A stretch of DNA of 64,000 nucleotides from Voacanga thouarsii (taxonomy: Eukaryota; Streptophyta; Magnoliopsida; Gentianales; Apocynaceae): NCBI GenBank assembly GCA_026120185.1, contig JANUWF010001060.1, positions 510,001-574,000 on the forward strand. The letters are read 5' to 3'. A model generated the notes under the pieces. It searched no databases. It saw nothing but the letters and a program-made list of their open reading frames with translations, and was not told the DNA's origin. The translations under genes were made by a program, and so were the position numbers. Positions 22,640 to 34,760 of this stretch are shown one piece after another; position 1 is the stretch's first letter; every line of letters begins with the position of its first letter.

Positions 22640-24360
22640 TTGATCCTTCTTTCTTCCTCACCAAAAATTTCCATTCTCTCTACAAAATCAAAAAGCCCGC
22701 ACCTTTACTTCATGACTGCCATGGCAAAACTTCCAAAATATAGCAAGGGAATTGAACCCAATTCTAAAAAGACCAAGAAAACCAAGGCAATGGAGGGAAA
22801 GAAAGCTATTGCCGTGACTCAATATGGTGGGAAGAAGAAAGGAAAGGAAATCATTGCTAAAAATCTAATATCCCAAACCGACTCATCAGAACAAATTCCT
22901 AAGGAAGAAAGCTCTGAAACACACATACCTCGATTCCTTGATTTCAAATGCGAGTTTAACTACAATGAGTGGGTATCTAGAAATAGAACTGTGATTGTTG
23001 GATATCGTGTTGCCCTCGAGTTTTTCCTAAATTATTTAACTATTCTTAGTATGTTTGAATCTCTTGGGTGGGGTGGTCTTCTATCTGTTGATGAAAAACT
23101 TTACACCACCTTAGTTTGGGAATTTTATTCAAATCTAAGAAAGGGAAGGCTGGAGGAAATAGGAGGTGGATTTATGGTTCAATGGTAAACATTACGGGTT
23201 AGATGTGTCAATTTTAAATTTGATCACAAGTAGTTAAATATAATCTATGAAGTTAGGGACGGAGGAATTCAATTTTTTGAGTTGAACAAATTCCCTGAAG
23301 ATTTGGGAAGATTTGAGAGTTAGTTCACAGGATAGAAAAGTTTTAGGAACTCAAGTGATAGGGATACAAAATGGCTGAATGGAGTAGGGAGGATTTTGCA
23401 CCACATGGTGTCTACCATGATGCTTCCAAACTTTGGACATAAAACATCCATAAGCACTATGCAGATGGTGTTGATGCTGGCACTGGCTGAAAGAAAGCCA
23501 ATCAGCTATGGATTTCTGGCCACAAGATTGATGATGAAATCATGAAACACAACCAGTAAAGCTCTATCGTATTGAAATATTTTAACCAAGGTTTTTACGT
23601 ATTTCAATATGGATATCAGCTCAACTGCCTTTGGACACTCAAACATGAATGTGTATGGGATTGATTCGTTTGAAAAGATGGGTTATATTTAAGCTGATAA
23701 TCTGTGGGTACTGCTTAGAGAAGCATATGAGGAAGAGAAAGAAAAGCTGTTGAAGATAAAAGCTGAAGTTAAACTAGGAGAAACAAAAAGAAAGGCTACA
23801 ATGGAAGTTCAAGAGGCATTATCAAGTAAGAGAAAGCAGAAAACTTTTGAAACTGAAACAACTCAGAGCATCCTAGAAGCCATAAACCTACAGTCTATTA
23901 AAGTAGACAGACTGAGCGTAGAAGCGAAAGGAGAACTGTAGAATCTGGAAAAGAGATTGACTGCTGTGGAAGAAAAACATCATGATAATATGAATCCTCA
24001 AACATAACACGTTCCTTCTCAAGAACAAATGCCTAAAGAGGAAACTGTCACTCCCCAAGTTGAAGAAGAAGTTGTTGAACAAACTGAGCAAGAGGTGCAA
24101 AAGGAAAAGAAAAAGGTGAAAAAAATAGAGGAAGCATGAGAAAGTCAGTAAGAAAGAGGAAAAGAGGCTAAAGTTCTCACCACTGCTGCACCTACAGCTA
24201 CTAAGGAAGCCCCTAAGCCAACCCTAACCGGAAGCTCCTTTGGAAAATGCCAAAAGTATGAAGTAGTTAAACGCAAATCCAGCAGGTTAGCTTGAAAAGC
24301 AAAGAGCTCTGGTGCTCCTATTCAACATAAAACAGTAGAAATTCAAAGAAACATGGCTAT
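22640..24360 (+). pseudogene. SIRE env-like / plant transposon-protein region
   Basis: The first part is open from 22640 to 23188 (182 codons): a lysine-rich start, then FLDFKCEFNYNEWVSRNRT and LYTTLVWEFYSNL, which match the 'putative plant transposon protein' domain seen in SIRE env-like frames. The rest continues in changing frames: a charged coiled-coil-like stretch at 23750-23941 and a glutamate-rich segment at 24000-24130. Function of this protein family is unknown; a role as an envelope has been proposed for SIRE but is not shown by this sequence. Related pieces occur at 30174-31020 and 36760-38000 on the minus strand. Confidence 0.7.
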
Positions 24361-25821
24361 CACCATAACAAGCTTGGTGTTAAGACAATGAAGAAGATTG
24401 GTTGATAGTCCTATGAGAGTTGCTGGCTGATAGATATCGGATGACAACCCCATATTCTCTAGATGACATTTTACCTGAAAATTTTATTTATTTATTTATT
24501 GCTATCTTAGTATGCTCTCAACTACTTTTATCTCTATATTATCTACTCCAAGGACAAATTACCTACTATCTATTGCTATTATCTCTCTATATTATGTACT
24601 GCTATTATCTCTCTATATTATCTCATTGGACTAGCCTCTCTCTATCCTATTATCTCTTTATACTCTATCCTTATTTCTTTTTTACTGATGATAAAGGGGG
24701 AGAAAAAATATTGTTGGGGATTGTGAATTGAGGACTATGACTTGATATGGTTGATGTGATTATGGAGATTGTACTGTGATTTGTGGACTGAGGAAATTGT
24801 GATGTGGCTATAGAGACTGTAAATTTCTTCAAGCACTTGTGATTCTATGACTTATATAACATTTTGTGTGTATCTCTTTCACTAGTTTTTGCCCTTATAA
24901 ATATATATTGTGAATTTGAAATGTGATTTGTGACTTAGTACTGTCGAGTATGACTATAATTGTGGTTGTGATGACTATTGTGCCTTGAGTAAAGAAGAAA
25001 TTGTTCTATAGATTAATTTGAGAATAGCTAGCTGTTGTTTGAATTGTGTGATGAGAAAATTATATGGATGACTGTTGTGATGAGTTTATGTTGATAGATT
25101 ATGATAGGACTATTTTAAATTTCTTTCTTTTTGCTGAATCTAGAAACTTGTTCCGAAAGTTTGGGATTTCTGTCTAAGTGAATGACAATTTGATATGACT
25201 GTTGTTTTTTTATAAAACTTTTGGTTTGATTGCCATCTGAAGCTATTTTTACCTTAATGTCGACCCTGCACAGACATAGGGAGAGTTTTGGATCCTTGCA
25301 AATGTTTTGAAGCCCAAAAGCCTTATCCAAAAAGTGTTTTACAAAGGATGCACATGTTTCTGTTTTTGTTTTTGGCCTGTTTGGATGCAGCTTTTAGATG
25401 ACCAAAATCTCACATCCCAACTTAGTTTTTTTTTAAAAGCACTTTAATATTAGCATAACTTTCTCTACTGTTCAAATATGCATATACATAGGAGGAGTAT
25501 TTCTTTTTATGATCTATATTCTACACCTCTTCATGTACATAATTATACATTTTTTTGTGACTATTATTTGGTTGTTTTCTTGAGAAATAGTCCTCTATAT
25601 GAAAGGAAGAAGGATAAGGAGGTTGGTAGGGCTATAAGCTCATTGAGCATTGTTTATGAGGCTTGCTTAAATTTTCTTATCTTAAACTCATAAGCATTCC
25701 TTGATTCGTATGATGAGAGAACGTATTTCAGTTAAACATATTCTTACTTCTCTTAGTGTAACATGCTCATACAATCTATATCATTTTTTCTGTCGCAATC
25801 CCATTAAGTTTGTCATTACTT
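24361..25821 (+). other. 3' noncoding region of the SIRE-type element
   Basis: No coding motif. A first purine tract (AAAGGGGGAGAAAAAA, near 24694) lies over 1 kb before the LTR and resembles the one at 36690 on the minus strand of another copy. A CTCTATATTAT(C/G)T motif recurs three times near 24530-24620. Confidence 0.55.
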
Positions 25822-25833
25822 AAAAAGGGAGAT
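25822..25833 (+). promoter_or_regulatory. Polypurine tract before the SIRE 3' LTR
   Basis: AAAAAGGGAGAT, two bases before the LTR start TGTTAGCCC at 25836. Confidence 0.7.
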
Positions 25834-25835
25834 AT

Positions 25836-27152
25836 TGTTAGCCCTAATGGCATTTTCTTGTGTTTTGATTTATGACAAATATTGATATGGACTAACATGT
25901 GGAATCTATATGTGATAGGATTTTTGGATATGACATGATTGACTTCAGTTCTTCAAAGGCACACAAATAGGACTGCTAAGCAGCTCTTAAGCAATGGAGT
26001 CCAAGAATGATTGATCAAGTGCAAATCCAACTTAAGAGATCACGTATAATGAAGGCCTTGTGAAGAATTATAAACTAAGAATTGTGATTAAGGTATTATT
26101 TATAAATTCCTATATGTTCAATTTGTTTTACCTTGAAACACTTATAAATGATTTCAAAAAGAGGGTATTTCTAAATCTAGATTTTATGAATTCTTGGTTG
26201 AGTAGTTTTGAATGGACCTCTGAATCCAAAACACCCATCCAATGATCTGTAGCATTTGTCAAAATAAACCTCTTTGACTCACCTTTTGGACGCACATCCT
26301 TCTATTGTGTAAATCTAAAACCCTAAAGATATTGATAGAAGTAATTAGTTGTTACTAAATGTTGGGACATCAGTTTTAGCTCTTATAAAAGCTTCAAAAG
26401 CTCGATTTTCAAGTAGATTTTTGTTCTAACTCATTTAGAAATACTTTTACACTTCACAATACAAAAGTCTCCCTTTTCTTTTGTGCTTTAAAGTAAGATT
26501 AAATTATTCCAAAGGTAAAAAGGTATTTGTGCTTAGATATACTCAATCTGTGAGTCATTTTTTGTCTCAGCTTTCTGATTTTTGTATATCAAGGTTTGAA
26601 GAGTAAAACCCAGCTAGGGTGATTGTTGATTGGTGGATGTTTAGAGGTTGGGAGTAAAACTAAGTATGGTTATCCTTTTATGTAATATTAGTATTACCTA
26701 CCACCATTGAGTTGGGAAACCAGCGTTTAGTGGATGTTTTTGAAGTCCTTAAGTGAATGCTTAAGGTAGTGGATATAGATCATTTAAGGATCGAACCACT
26801 ATAAATCTATGAGTCTCTCTCTCTCTTGTGCACTTTACCTAGCATTTATAAATGTTTTCAAACTATTATTTTAAAGTTGAAAGTTATCACCTTCAAACCA
26901 GCAATCGGTGATTCTTTTTAAAGTCTTTTGTGAAACAGTTGAAAGTTTTGTCAACTTACGCTCGATGAGGCCTTTATTCTTGTGATTTACTGGTAGCTTC
27001 GAACCTTTGCTTTCTCGCACTTTCTAAATTCAACAAAGACCTATTTTTCGGCACTCAAAACACTCTCGGTTCTTATAAAAAGGATTCAAAGAATTTTGAA
27101 AAACTATTTTTGTTTTCCATAAGCCTTATTCACTTCCCTCTAAGGTTTATCA
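25836..27152 (+). repeat. 3' LTR of the SIRE-type element
   Basis: 1317 bp, starting TGTTAGCCCTAATGG and ending TTTATCA. It pairs with 16006-17336. Differences are scattered substitutions with a few short indels. Confidence 0.9.
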
Positions 27153-27156
27153 AATA

Positions 27157-27665
27157 TTATTAAAATTAATCAAAGATGACTATGAAGAGTAGCTAGAATT
27201 CTAGAATTAGCATGTCATAATTGACAATGCTAAATATCAAAATTATTATGAGCAGCAATAGGACCAACAATAGGAGACAAAGATGAGGGTCCTTAACATA
27301 GAAACTAGAATGGTTAAATTTAACCAAACAATTATTATCAGAGATAAATTTGATTACATAGATTAAATTCCGTTTCAAAGAGAGAGAAACAGAAATACCA
27401 TTTAGTGAAAAGTTATAAGATGGAGAATAAAGCACAGAAGACCTAAAATACATCATTGCAACATAGACCCATCCCCAACACTTATATGATTAGAACCAAA
27501 ATAAGGAAAGATAGAATGAAGCATATCCGGATCATTGGTCATACCAAAGTCCATAATCCAACTATTGTCACCAAAATCCTAAGTAAAAAAGAAGAAAAAG
27601 TTTGAGAAGCAGTGGTACTAATATCCTTGGGAACAAACAGACACAACCGAGAGACGTGACTAAAT
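27157..27665 (-). pseudogene. copia A protease region, severed from its integrase
   Basis: Minus-strand codons near 27560 read NSWIMDFGMTNDP: the family pattern is WILDSGATxH, so the active-site D-S-G is now D-F-G. SVGDGSM follows, and then (27193-27456) YSPSYNFSLNGISVSLSLKR and NNCLVKFNHSSFYVKDP, the end of the protease and the start of the pre-integrase domain. The next domain of the same protein lies 11 kb away at 15990, on the other side of the SIRE element. Confidence 0.75.
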
Positions 27666-27670
27666 CCACC

Positions 27671-28476
27671 TGATACTCAAATTGGAGCACTAGTAAGTGT
27701 ACTAAATTTCTTTTATAGTAATAAGTTCGATTGATAAAGATTAGAAATTAAAAATCCTTCCATTGAAATTAATTTTAACTCAGTTTGAAAGAAAACATAG
27801 AGTTCAATATTGTTATTTATAAAAAAACTAAGATGAAGTAACTAATATTGACATTTTCTTAGGCGACTGTTGTAATGAGAGAATCTAAGGCATATGAGTT
27901 CACTAGATTAACTGTTATACCATCCAATCAACTCGTTATTCTAGAGCACACTTTTTCAGTTAATTAATGTCTGAAGTTAACCAATAGCCTCAATGCCCAA
28001 GAAATGTCAAATCCTAATTCTACTCAAAACAAACATCCAAATCTTTCCAAGAAAAATGTCTCCTTCTCTGGCCGCCGATCAACCCCCAAAAACTCAAAAC
28101 CCCCTTCTCACTCTCCATCATCTTCATTTTATGACTATTTCTTTTTCAACCTCGAGCTAGACAAGGATTGGCTACCCCCAAATTTGACCCCGCACTGGAA
28201 CCAAATCAGCATTTAATCAGGCATGGGTTTTACGCATCATTGAATCAGGCATTTGATTGATGAATTTAGCCCCTGATTCAGCTCTCTATCTAGCATGGAA
28301 CCTTTATAAATTACTCTTCAATCCCTCAATTTTGTTAATTCTATATTCTAGTCCTTGGAAAAACTAAACAAGCACAAAAGGAAGTAAATAGTCCAAATAC
28401 AACTCATATTGAACTAAACGTCGATAGAATTTATCTAGAAATCATATAATATATTTAATGCAATTCCAATACATCA
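27671..28476 (-). repeat. 3' LTR of element D, with internal deletion
   Basis: 806 bp, lacking about 485 bp found in the partner. The outer parts align closely (for example the AACTAAGATGAAGTAACTAA box and the CCATCATCTTC box). Confidence 0.85.
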
Positions 28477-30173
28477 AATTACCCCTCATTGTAAAGGTTT
28501 TCTTGTCCCTAAGCAAATAGCAAGGTGAGATAAAAATGTCTACACACAAATGTTTCAAGATCATATCTCAAATACTTCTTCTTTGGGTGCTAATATAACA
28601 AATACAAGACTTGTGCCAGTGAGATAGTGACTATTTGTGCAAACTAAATACTCAACACAATTCTCAAGTCATTTTTAGGAGGGTACGAAAAATAAAATAC
28701 TCATTCCATAGTCTTACTCTTCGTACCCTCTCTCCACTAATTGAGGCATGTCACAATTCCACTTAGATTAGGTAGGACTTTAGAACTTGTAATATAAGGT
28801 TGGGGATTAGGCTAACAATCAAAAGACATAGGATAATAAAATGCCAAGAGAAGAGAGCTTGCAAGAAATTAATGATATCAAAGCATAGTAGGAACTCCAA
28901 TCCATTTCGTGCCCCGAGCACATATTGACATATCAACATCCAATACCTAAATCCCTATATAAGTTGAATAATCTTCATATCCTCACTATCTTAGATGCTA
29001 CAACAATCATAGACACTATGAGAACTTAGTTACAACCTACCTACATCAGCAAACTGCTACTCTTCTTCTTGTATTTTTCTTTTCTTTTTTTTTCTTTTTC
29101 AATAGACAACTATATTTCTTTTATTTTTTTTCTTCAACTACTAGTCCCAATAAGTGAAATGTTTATTACTTTTGATACGATTTTTAATGCTCCAAACATT
29201 AGGACTCAGTAACATAGCATATCAAACACTTAGTCTACTAGAGCAGCGATATATAGCACGACAAATGTCAATTGACCACAAGTAGTAGCTATACATCAAG
29301 AACAACATCCAAGTGAAATGACTTTTTATTTGGTATAGCAAACTTGACCTATCAAACGTGTACCTTCACCACAAGGAACAACAAAAGAATTTGAGCTTCC
29401 ATCAAGCCCTTAAAAAGAAATAATGGATCAATATATATTCTTTGGTTTATGAAAGAAATTACATATTTAGTCACTAAAAGAGCACTAAGGATAAATCAAA
29501 AGGGTAAGCTTGAAAGGCTCAAACTATTTAAAGAAGGCCTGTGATCGTCATTTCTAACTAAAATCATGAATGCCTTCTTATTTTACCTCGAGGAGTAATA
29601 AAGTAAGTTCTAGAATGCCAGGAAGAATTTTTATTAATAAAATCTGAATTAAGAAATTTGTAAAAGAAATTGTAACACACTTCAATGGTCAATGGTGCGC
29701 AAAAAGAGTCATGCAAAAGTTAGAAGAAATATAGAACATGTAATTTATCACCACAAACCAGAAATATGCACCAAGAAGATCTTGAATCCATCAAAGACAT
29801 TTTAGGAGAATGGAAAGGTTAATATGGAGTATGCATACATCAACATTCCAAAAGATAATTTAAAAACACTAAAATAGAAGATAACTAAAGCATGTAAAGA
29901 GAAATAAAATGCCCCCATAATTAAAGCTAGCAGTGTCCTCAATGATAGCATTAAGAGCACAAGTACTATACAAGAAATTGACGTCCCTATCATCATGGTA
30001 AAGCGAGCATAGAGCATCATGCAGTAGGACCATTAGAGTCACTTAACCCTTTGTCATAAATATCAGATTTCTCAGCACTATCAGAGATGGCATCATCATC
30101 ATTGGTGGCATGTATTTGGCTACCAAAGGGTTCACCAGGAAAGGTGTGTTGATAGAGGCAGGTGAGCATTCAT
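28477..30173 (-). other. Noncoding internal part of element D
   Basis: No open frame with a recognisable motif. A purine-rich tract on the minus strand (TGAGGGG, near 28485) sits next to the 3' LTR and is preceded by a GGGACAAG box (28502-28509). Confidence 0.55.
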
Positions 30174-31020
30174 TCATGCCAATCTAACTGTGTTAAAAAT
30201 TGTTGTTGACCTTGCTGAAGCTATAAAAACAAAGCCTGCATATATCTCAGTTGGTGGTACCGAATGTTGTGCAGAGGGAGCCTCGGGAGTGGGACGAGGT
30301 GAAGGAACAATAGGAGGTGGTGTTTGAGTGGAAAAAGAAGGTGCGGTGAATGATAAAGGTTCAAAAGAAGTCGAGACAGCTAAAGGAACTAGTTGGCCCA
30401 CATACTAGCACTAGAACGTGAATGACCAATATTAGCAATACTAGTCATACTTAAGATAACTAAACAAGTGGTATCTTCTTTGACCTCACCCATGAGATCA
30501 ATTTTAGCCCACTCAAATGCACAAGAAAGCAGTCTAGGAAAACACAAGGCTTTTGTAGGACTTCCTCGAGCAGAAACGAGAATTTTCTTAATAATCGAAC
30601 TGCCAATAGGTGCTTGGGAATCTCCTATTCCATTAATAAGCTTATACAACACATAGACATTTCACTTTCAAATCTTACTTAAACTACTTGCTTGTGGTGT
30701 AAAATTGAAACTAACATGGTAAGTAAGGAGGCGATTCGTAAGACTGAGGTCATGAGCTTGAACTGAAACCCATTAGGATTTGAGGTCCACAGAGTTATCT
30801 TATCACCTAAATTGTCTAAAGTTTGAAGAAGACTAAAACTGGGTTATATGTATACCCTATCAAAGAACTTAAAGCGCGAAGCCAGTATAGAATGCGAAAC
30901 TATAATGGGACACGACTAAACAATAGAGTGAATCTCGGTAACTCTTAAACTCTTATCCTCAATGGTAGCATAGAATTGATGAACAAGATTAGGAGAGAAA
31001 TAAGGAGGAAGATGAAGTAT
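30174..31020 (-). pseudogene. Transposon-protein-like open region of element D
   Basis: From right to left: NLVHQFYATIED near 30970 (compare LVWEFYSNL in the SIRE env-like region), then the open frame 30389-30652 with MLYKLINGIG and SARGSPTKALCFPRLLSCAFEWA, and a proline/serine-rich tail in 30174-30401. The central block resembles the plant 'putative transposon protein' domain found in Athila and SIRE elements. There are stops and a frame change between the parts. Cell role unknown. Confidence 0.6.
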
Positions 31021-31030
31021 TAGTTTCCAT

Positions 31031-31051
31031 CCTCGACGATAACACCAAAAA
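31031..31051 (-). promoter_or_regulatory. Primer-binding site of element D (degenerate tRNA-Asp type)
   Basis: The minus strand reads TTTTTGGTGTTATCGTCGAGG directly inside the LTR, a mutated form of the TTTTTGGCGCCGTTGCCGGGG site seen intact at 59532-59552. Confidence 0.75.
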
Positions 31052-31053
31052 CT

Positions 31054-32345
31054 TGACACCTAAATTGGAGTACTAGCAATCATACTAGATTCTATTTGTA
31101 GTAACAAGGTTGTCACAGAGATTAGAAATTAAAACTCATTCCAATGAAATTAATTCTAACTCAATTTGAAAGAAAACACAGAATTCAATATTGTTGTTTA
31201 TAAAAAAAAACTAAGATGAAGTAACTAATATTAACACTTTCTTAGGTAACTATTGTGGTGAGAGAATCTAAAGCACATGAGTTCACTAGATTAACTATTG
31301 TATCATGCAATTGACTTGTTATTCTAGAGTGCACTTTATCAGTTAATCAATGTCTAGAGTTAACGAATAGCTTCTTTCAAGGTTCATTAGTTCTATTCCC
31401 TCAAATAACTTAACTATATTTCTATATTGAATTCAATTCAAAAGAATGCATCTGAGAACATGATATTATACTGATCACACAAACCATGCAAATATATTTT
31501 TATTTCACATGTAATTCATGGTTTGGTTACTTGTCCTAATTAACTAATTCATCTTTTGAATTTTCCTAGTTAATGTGAATCAATTTAAATGATGATTAGG
31601 CATTCAAATGCTTTAAGTACAATAATCGGACAAAGACTTAGTAACACCCTTCAAACAACGAAATCAAGATATAATATAACAATTAATACTAGTTACATCT
31701 TGGCCTTAGAATGAAAATTTAACACATAATGTAGGAAAAGTTCAAGCATAAACTAAGAGAAAAAATATAAGAAAACATCACTGTGTTCTAATATAGTCTC
31801 CAACTTTAGTTTACAGATTACCTTCAATACGCTTTAACAATGAAAACTCCTCTAAAAAATACAGTAATGTCCAAGAAAAGCCAAATCCTAATTCTACTCG
31901 AAACAAACATCCAAATCCTTCCAAGAAAAGATGTCTCCTTCTTCTGGCTGCCGGTCAACCCCAAAAATTCAAGACCCCCTTCTCTCTTTCCATCATCTTC
32001 TTTTTATGCCTATCTCTCTTTCAACCTTAAGCTGGAAAGGGATTGGCCTCTCCTAGATTCAACCTTGTGCTCAAACCAAATCAGCACTCTAGGATTTACA
32101 TATCACTATATCAGGCCCCTAATTAATGAATTAGGCCCCTGATTTAGCTCTCTTGCTAGGGTGGCACCTGTATAAATAACTCTTCAATCTCCCAATTTCG
32201 TCAATTCTACATTCTAGTCTATGGAAAAACTAAATAAGCACAAAGAGAAGTAAATTGTCCTAATACAACTCATATTGCACTAATCTGCAACATAATTTAT
32301 CTAGAAATCACCCAATATATTTAATGTAATACCAATAATACATCA
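31054..32345 (-). repeat. 5' LTR of element D
   Basis: 1292 bp. It matches 27671-28476 except for about 485 bp (roughly 31376-31860) absent from the other copy. In element orientation it starts TGATGTATTATTGG and ends AGGTGTCA. Confidence 0.85.
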
Positions 32346-34389
32346 CCACCATAAGTATAACACTGAACAAAATGTTGAAAAACATTCTGGTTATTATTAT
32401 TTTCTACTGAATAATTCAGATGAATTTAGATAAGAATTCATATATATCTTAAAGAATTCAAATAAAAGTATCTAAATTCTTAATTAATTCAGTAATTAAC
32501 TAAATTAATTAATAGGAGATAAATGTATTTAATATTATCTAAATTTTTAATTAGTTAAGCAATTAACTAGATTAAATAATAAGATATACATGTATTTGAT
32601 ATTGAAATATTGAATTGCGGGATTCTTTGAGATTTCATCTAAAGGTTATTTGAATTAATTCAATTTTTGAGGTATGTTTTGAAATGTAACATAAATTTAA
32701 CAACTCATCCAATACATAGGCATCAAACTAGTGAAGCAACATGTGGTAATTCGTAATATTTGCTGAGTTTTGGCTACTTTAAGAGACTCCTTAGTCCAAC
32801 TATGGATTCAATTAAGGCACAACAAATAAGTGGTCTGGAATTTTTTTGTTAAAAAGTAAAATTAATGTTTTTTGACAATCAAGATACAAATTAATATTAT
32901 GTGCAGATTAATTTTTTTTCATAGTGTGCAAATTAGAGTGCAAATTTTATAAATAGGTTGTTTCAGTTTAACCATGTACAAAGAATGAATAATAATGAAA
33001 TAGGGGTTAAAGGAACATTCTATATTTTACCAAAGAAGTAAGCTAAATAAATGGTAATGGATAGTCATTCATTCGGTTAACTTGCATTACTAATCTAATA
33101 AAAGTACTGCTTCATTGTGCATCTTATACATAGCAAGGAAAATGCTTTTTTTTTTTTTTTTTGGGTGGGGTGGGGTGGGGTGGGGGGAGGGGAGCAGATT
33201 TGTGAAAGCTAGAAGTCTTGGGGTTACTTAAAAGAAAAAGAATAAGAGCGAGGGAAACCACTAATAGATGATGCCAGGGGTAGGCATGAGTTGAAGCCAG
33301 CCCCCCTCCCCCCAACTCCCCCAATTTTTTTTTTTTTTGAAATCCCTATTAATATTAGTATATTAAATTATAAAATATTTTCATATATGGCCCTCCTCAT
33401 TTTTTTTTTGAAATCTCTATTAAGTATAGTATATTATATTATGAATTATAGAATATATATATATATATATATATATATTTTACTATTGGGCTTCTCCTAA
33501 GTCCAGTAGTCATTTTTTCTTTTATATTTACTAAATTCTAGACTTTTAGTATCTATTAACCCACCGAAATACTTAAATACTTGTTTGAGATTGAGACCTT
33601 TTTTATTTGTCTCATTGAGCCATTTCTTTCTTTCATCAACTATTAGCCCACACCAAAGTGAACTTTTTGTTTCTGTCTCATTTAGCCATTTGGCCTATTT
33701 CCCTTGTTCATCAACCAGACCAGACAACATAGCCTTCTACTCTACCCTTTCTTCTTGCACTAGTTGTTTTGGTTCTGCCGTCTTTGAGTATGATTGGCAC
33801 TGCGCATTTCTATCTTTTCAACTTCCAAGCACATGAACAAAATTTCAGTCCCCCCTCCCCCAATTTTTTAATGCTGCGTCTTCCCATGGGTAATGCCAGG
33901 ACCTTACTTTGGACTAACAGATCATGTAAATTTTGATAATTTCCTAGGTTCTGCAATGGAGTAGCATATAATTTTGCACGTAGAGTTATATCCCACTGCC
34001 ATTTTAGATTTGAGCACCACTCTCTTCTCACCCCTATCTAGTTCTATCCCCTCCCCCTCTCAGAAATGATAAAGGTGGCATAAAGAATGAACTTTGTAAT
34101 TTGTATATTTCCATTAAAGATTAATTACTTATTTATAAAAATGGGACGTTGTTAGCTATTAGTTTAGATATATAGCATCAACCTTTAATAAGTTCTTTAA
34201 AAAATTGACAATTGCATCCCTTTGTGGCTGAAAGACATTGATATGGTCTAAAAAGAAGAAGGGAGTGCCATGAGGAGTAAAGGATGTCTTTGCAGCTTGT
34301 CGCTTTTAAGTATAAATAAATAAATAAATAAATAGAAGTCTTTACATTTGGTTTGGCTTGTCAACTTCCAATGATTTTGTTTAACTTCC
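32346..34389. other. AT-rich DNA without a recognisable gene
   Basis: Only short open frames. Contains a T17 tract and G-rich tract (33146-33193), a matching C-rich/T-rich block (33301-33339), two similar 70-bp units beginning TGAAATC(C/T)CTATTAA (33339 and 33408), an (AT)n run (33453-33478) and an (AAAT)n run (34313-34335). Small duplicated blocks suggest a decayed repeat, but no class can be named. Confidence 0.55.
33163..33193 (+). other. G-quadruplex-forming tract
   Basis: Five consecutive runs of three or more G separated by single T or A (GGGTGGGGTGGGGTGGGG and on), fitting the canonical G3+N1-7 pattern, right after a T17 tract. Confidence 0.75.
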
Positions 34390-34760
34390 TATTAAAGTTA
34401 TGTCATTTTAACAGGCAATAATATAAAGATTCTAATAAATACAATAATTTAGTAATGTAGTTCATCTATCAACAAACCTACATCTAGGGGTCCACAACAA
34501 TTAAAGAATCTACTAAACTATTTAAAAAAAGTTATAATAGCAATACTTATCTCAATTCACTAAGTATTCCTAGTGGAACCAAATAGAACACGTCGCAATG
34601 CTCTTTCTATCAAACTTGCAGAAGACTATTGTTGAACTTAACCCAGTATGATTGATAACCTATTAATTATTATTGCAACAACTTTACGAGTCTTCATTTG
34701 ATTGGAATCTTTTCACTATGAAGGTAAGATGTTTCGAAGGATAGATTGATTCATGTCTGT
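34390..34760. repeat. Second copy of the 2820-3200 block
   Basis: Matches 2820-3200 in the same orientation over about 370 bp with many substitutions. In both places it lies beside minus-strand SIRE-like pieces, so it is probably part of that element's LTR or flank. Confidence 0.6.

Larger units (their letters stand above)
16006..27152 (+). mobile_element. SIRE-type Ty1-copia element with both LTRs, nested in copia A
   Basis: A full-length element of about 11.1 kb: 5' LTR (16006-17336), tRNA-iMet-type PBS (17339-17350), gag with an intact zinc knuckle, protease, integrase, RT, RNase H, an env-like open region (22640-24360), a long 3' noncoding part, a polypurine tract and the 3' LTR (25836-27152). 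The flanking 5-mers are ATTAT (16001-16005) and AATAT (27153-27157), one mismatch. Domain order, length and the extra 3' open region fit the SIRE/Maximus lineage. Stops in gag, protease, RT and RNase H show it is inactive; the integrase frame is still open over 292 codons. Confidence 0.9.
11599..27665 (-). mobile_element. Ty1-copia element 'copia A', interrupted by two insertions
   Basis: On the minus strand the pieces run in copia order: protease (27157-27665), integrase (15575-15990), linker (14830-15570), RT and its connection (13890-14700), first part of RNase H (13665-13890), last part of RNase H (11784-12124), polypurine tract (11772-11783) and a 173-bp 3' LTR (11599-11771). Between protease and integrase sits the SIRE-type element 16006-27152; inside RNase H sits the LTR-like block 12125-13659. 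The 5' LTR and gag are absent or displaced by the element at 27671-32345. The short LTR fits the Ale/Retrofit-type copia lineage (inference). Confidence 0.85.
27671..32345 (-). mobile_element. Non-autonomous LTR element with CCACC target duplications (element D)
   Basis: Direct repeats 27671-28476 and 31054-32345 enclose 2.6 kb. The 5-bp flanks are identical: CCACC at 27666-27670 and at 32346-32350. The primer-binding site lies on the minus strand next to 31054, so the element runs right to left. The inside holds a transposon-protein-like frame (30174-31020) but no protease, integrase or RT. This makes it a non-autonomous, LARD-like element; the PBS and the GAGGACAAG-like box before the 3' LTR tie it to the element at 58045-63775. 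Confidence 0.9.
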
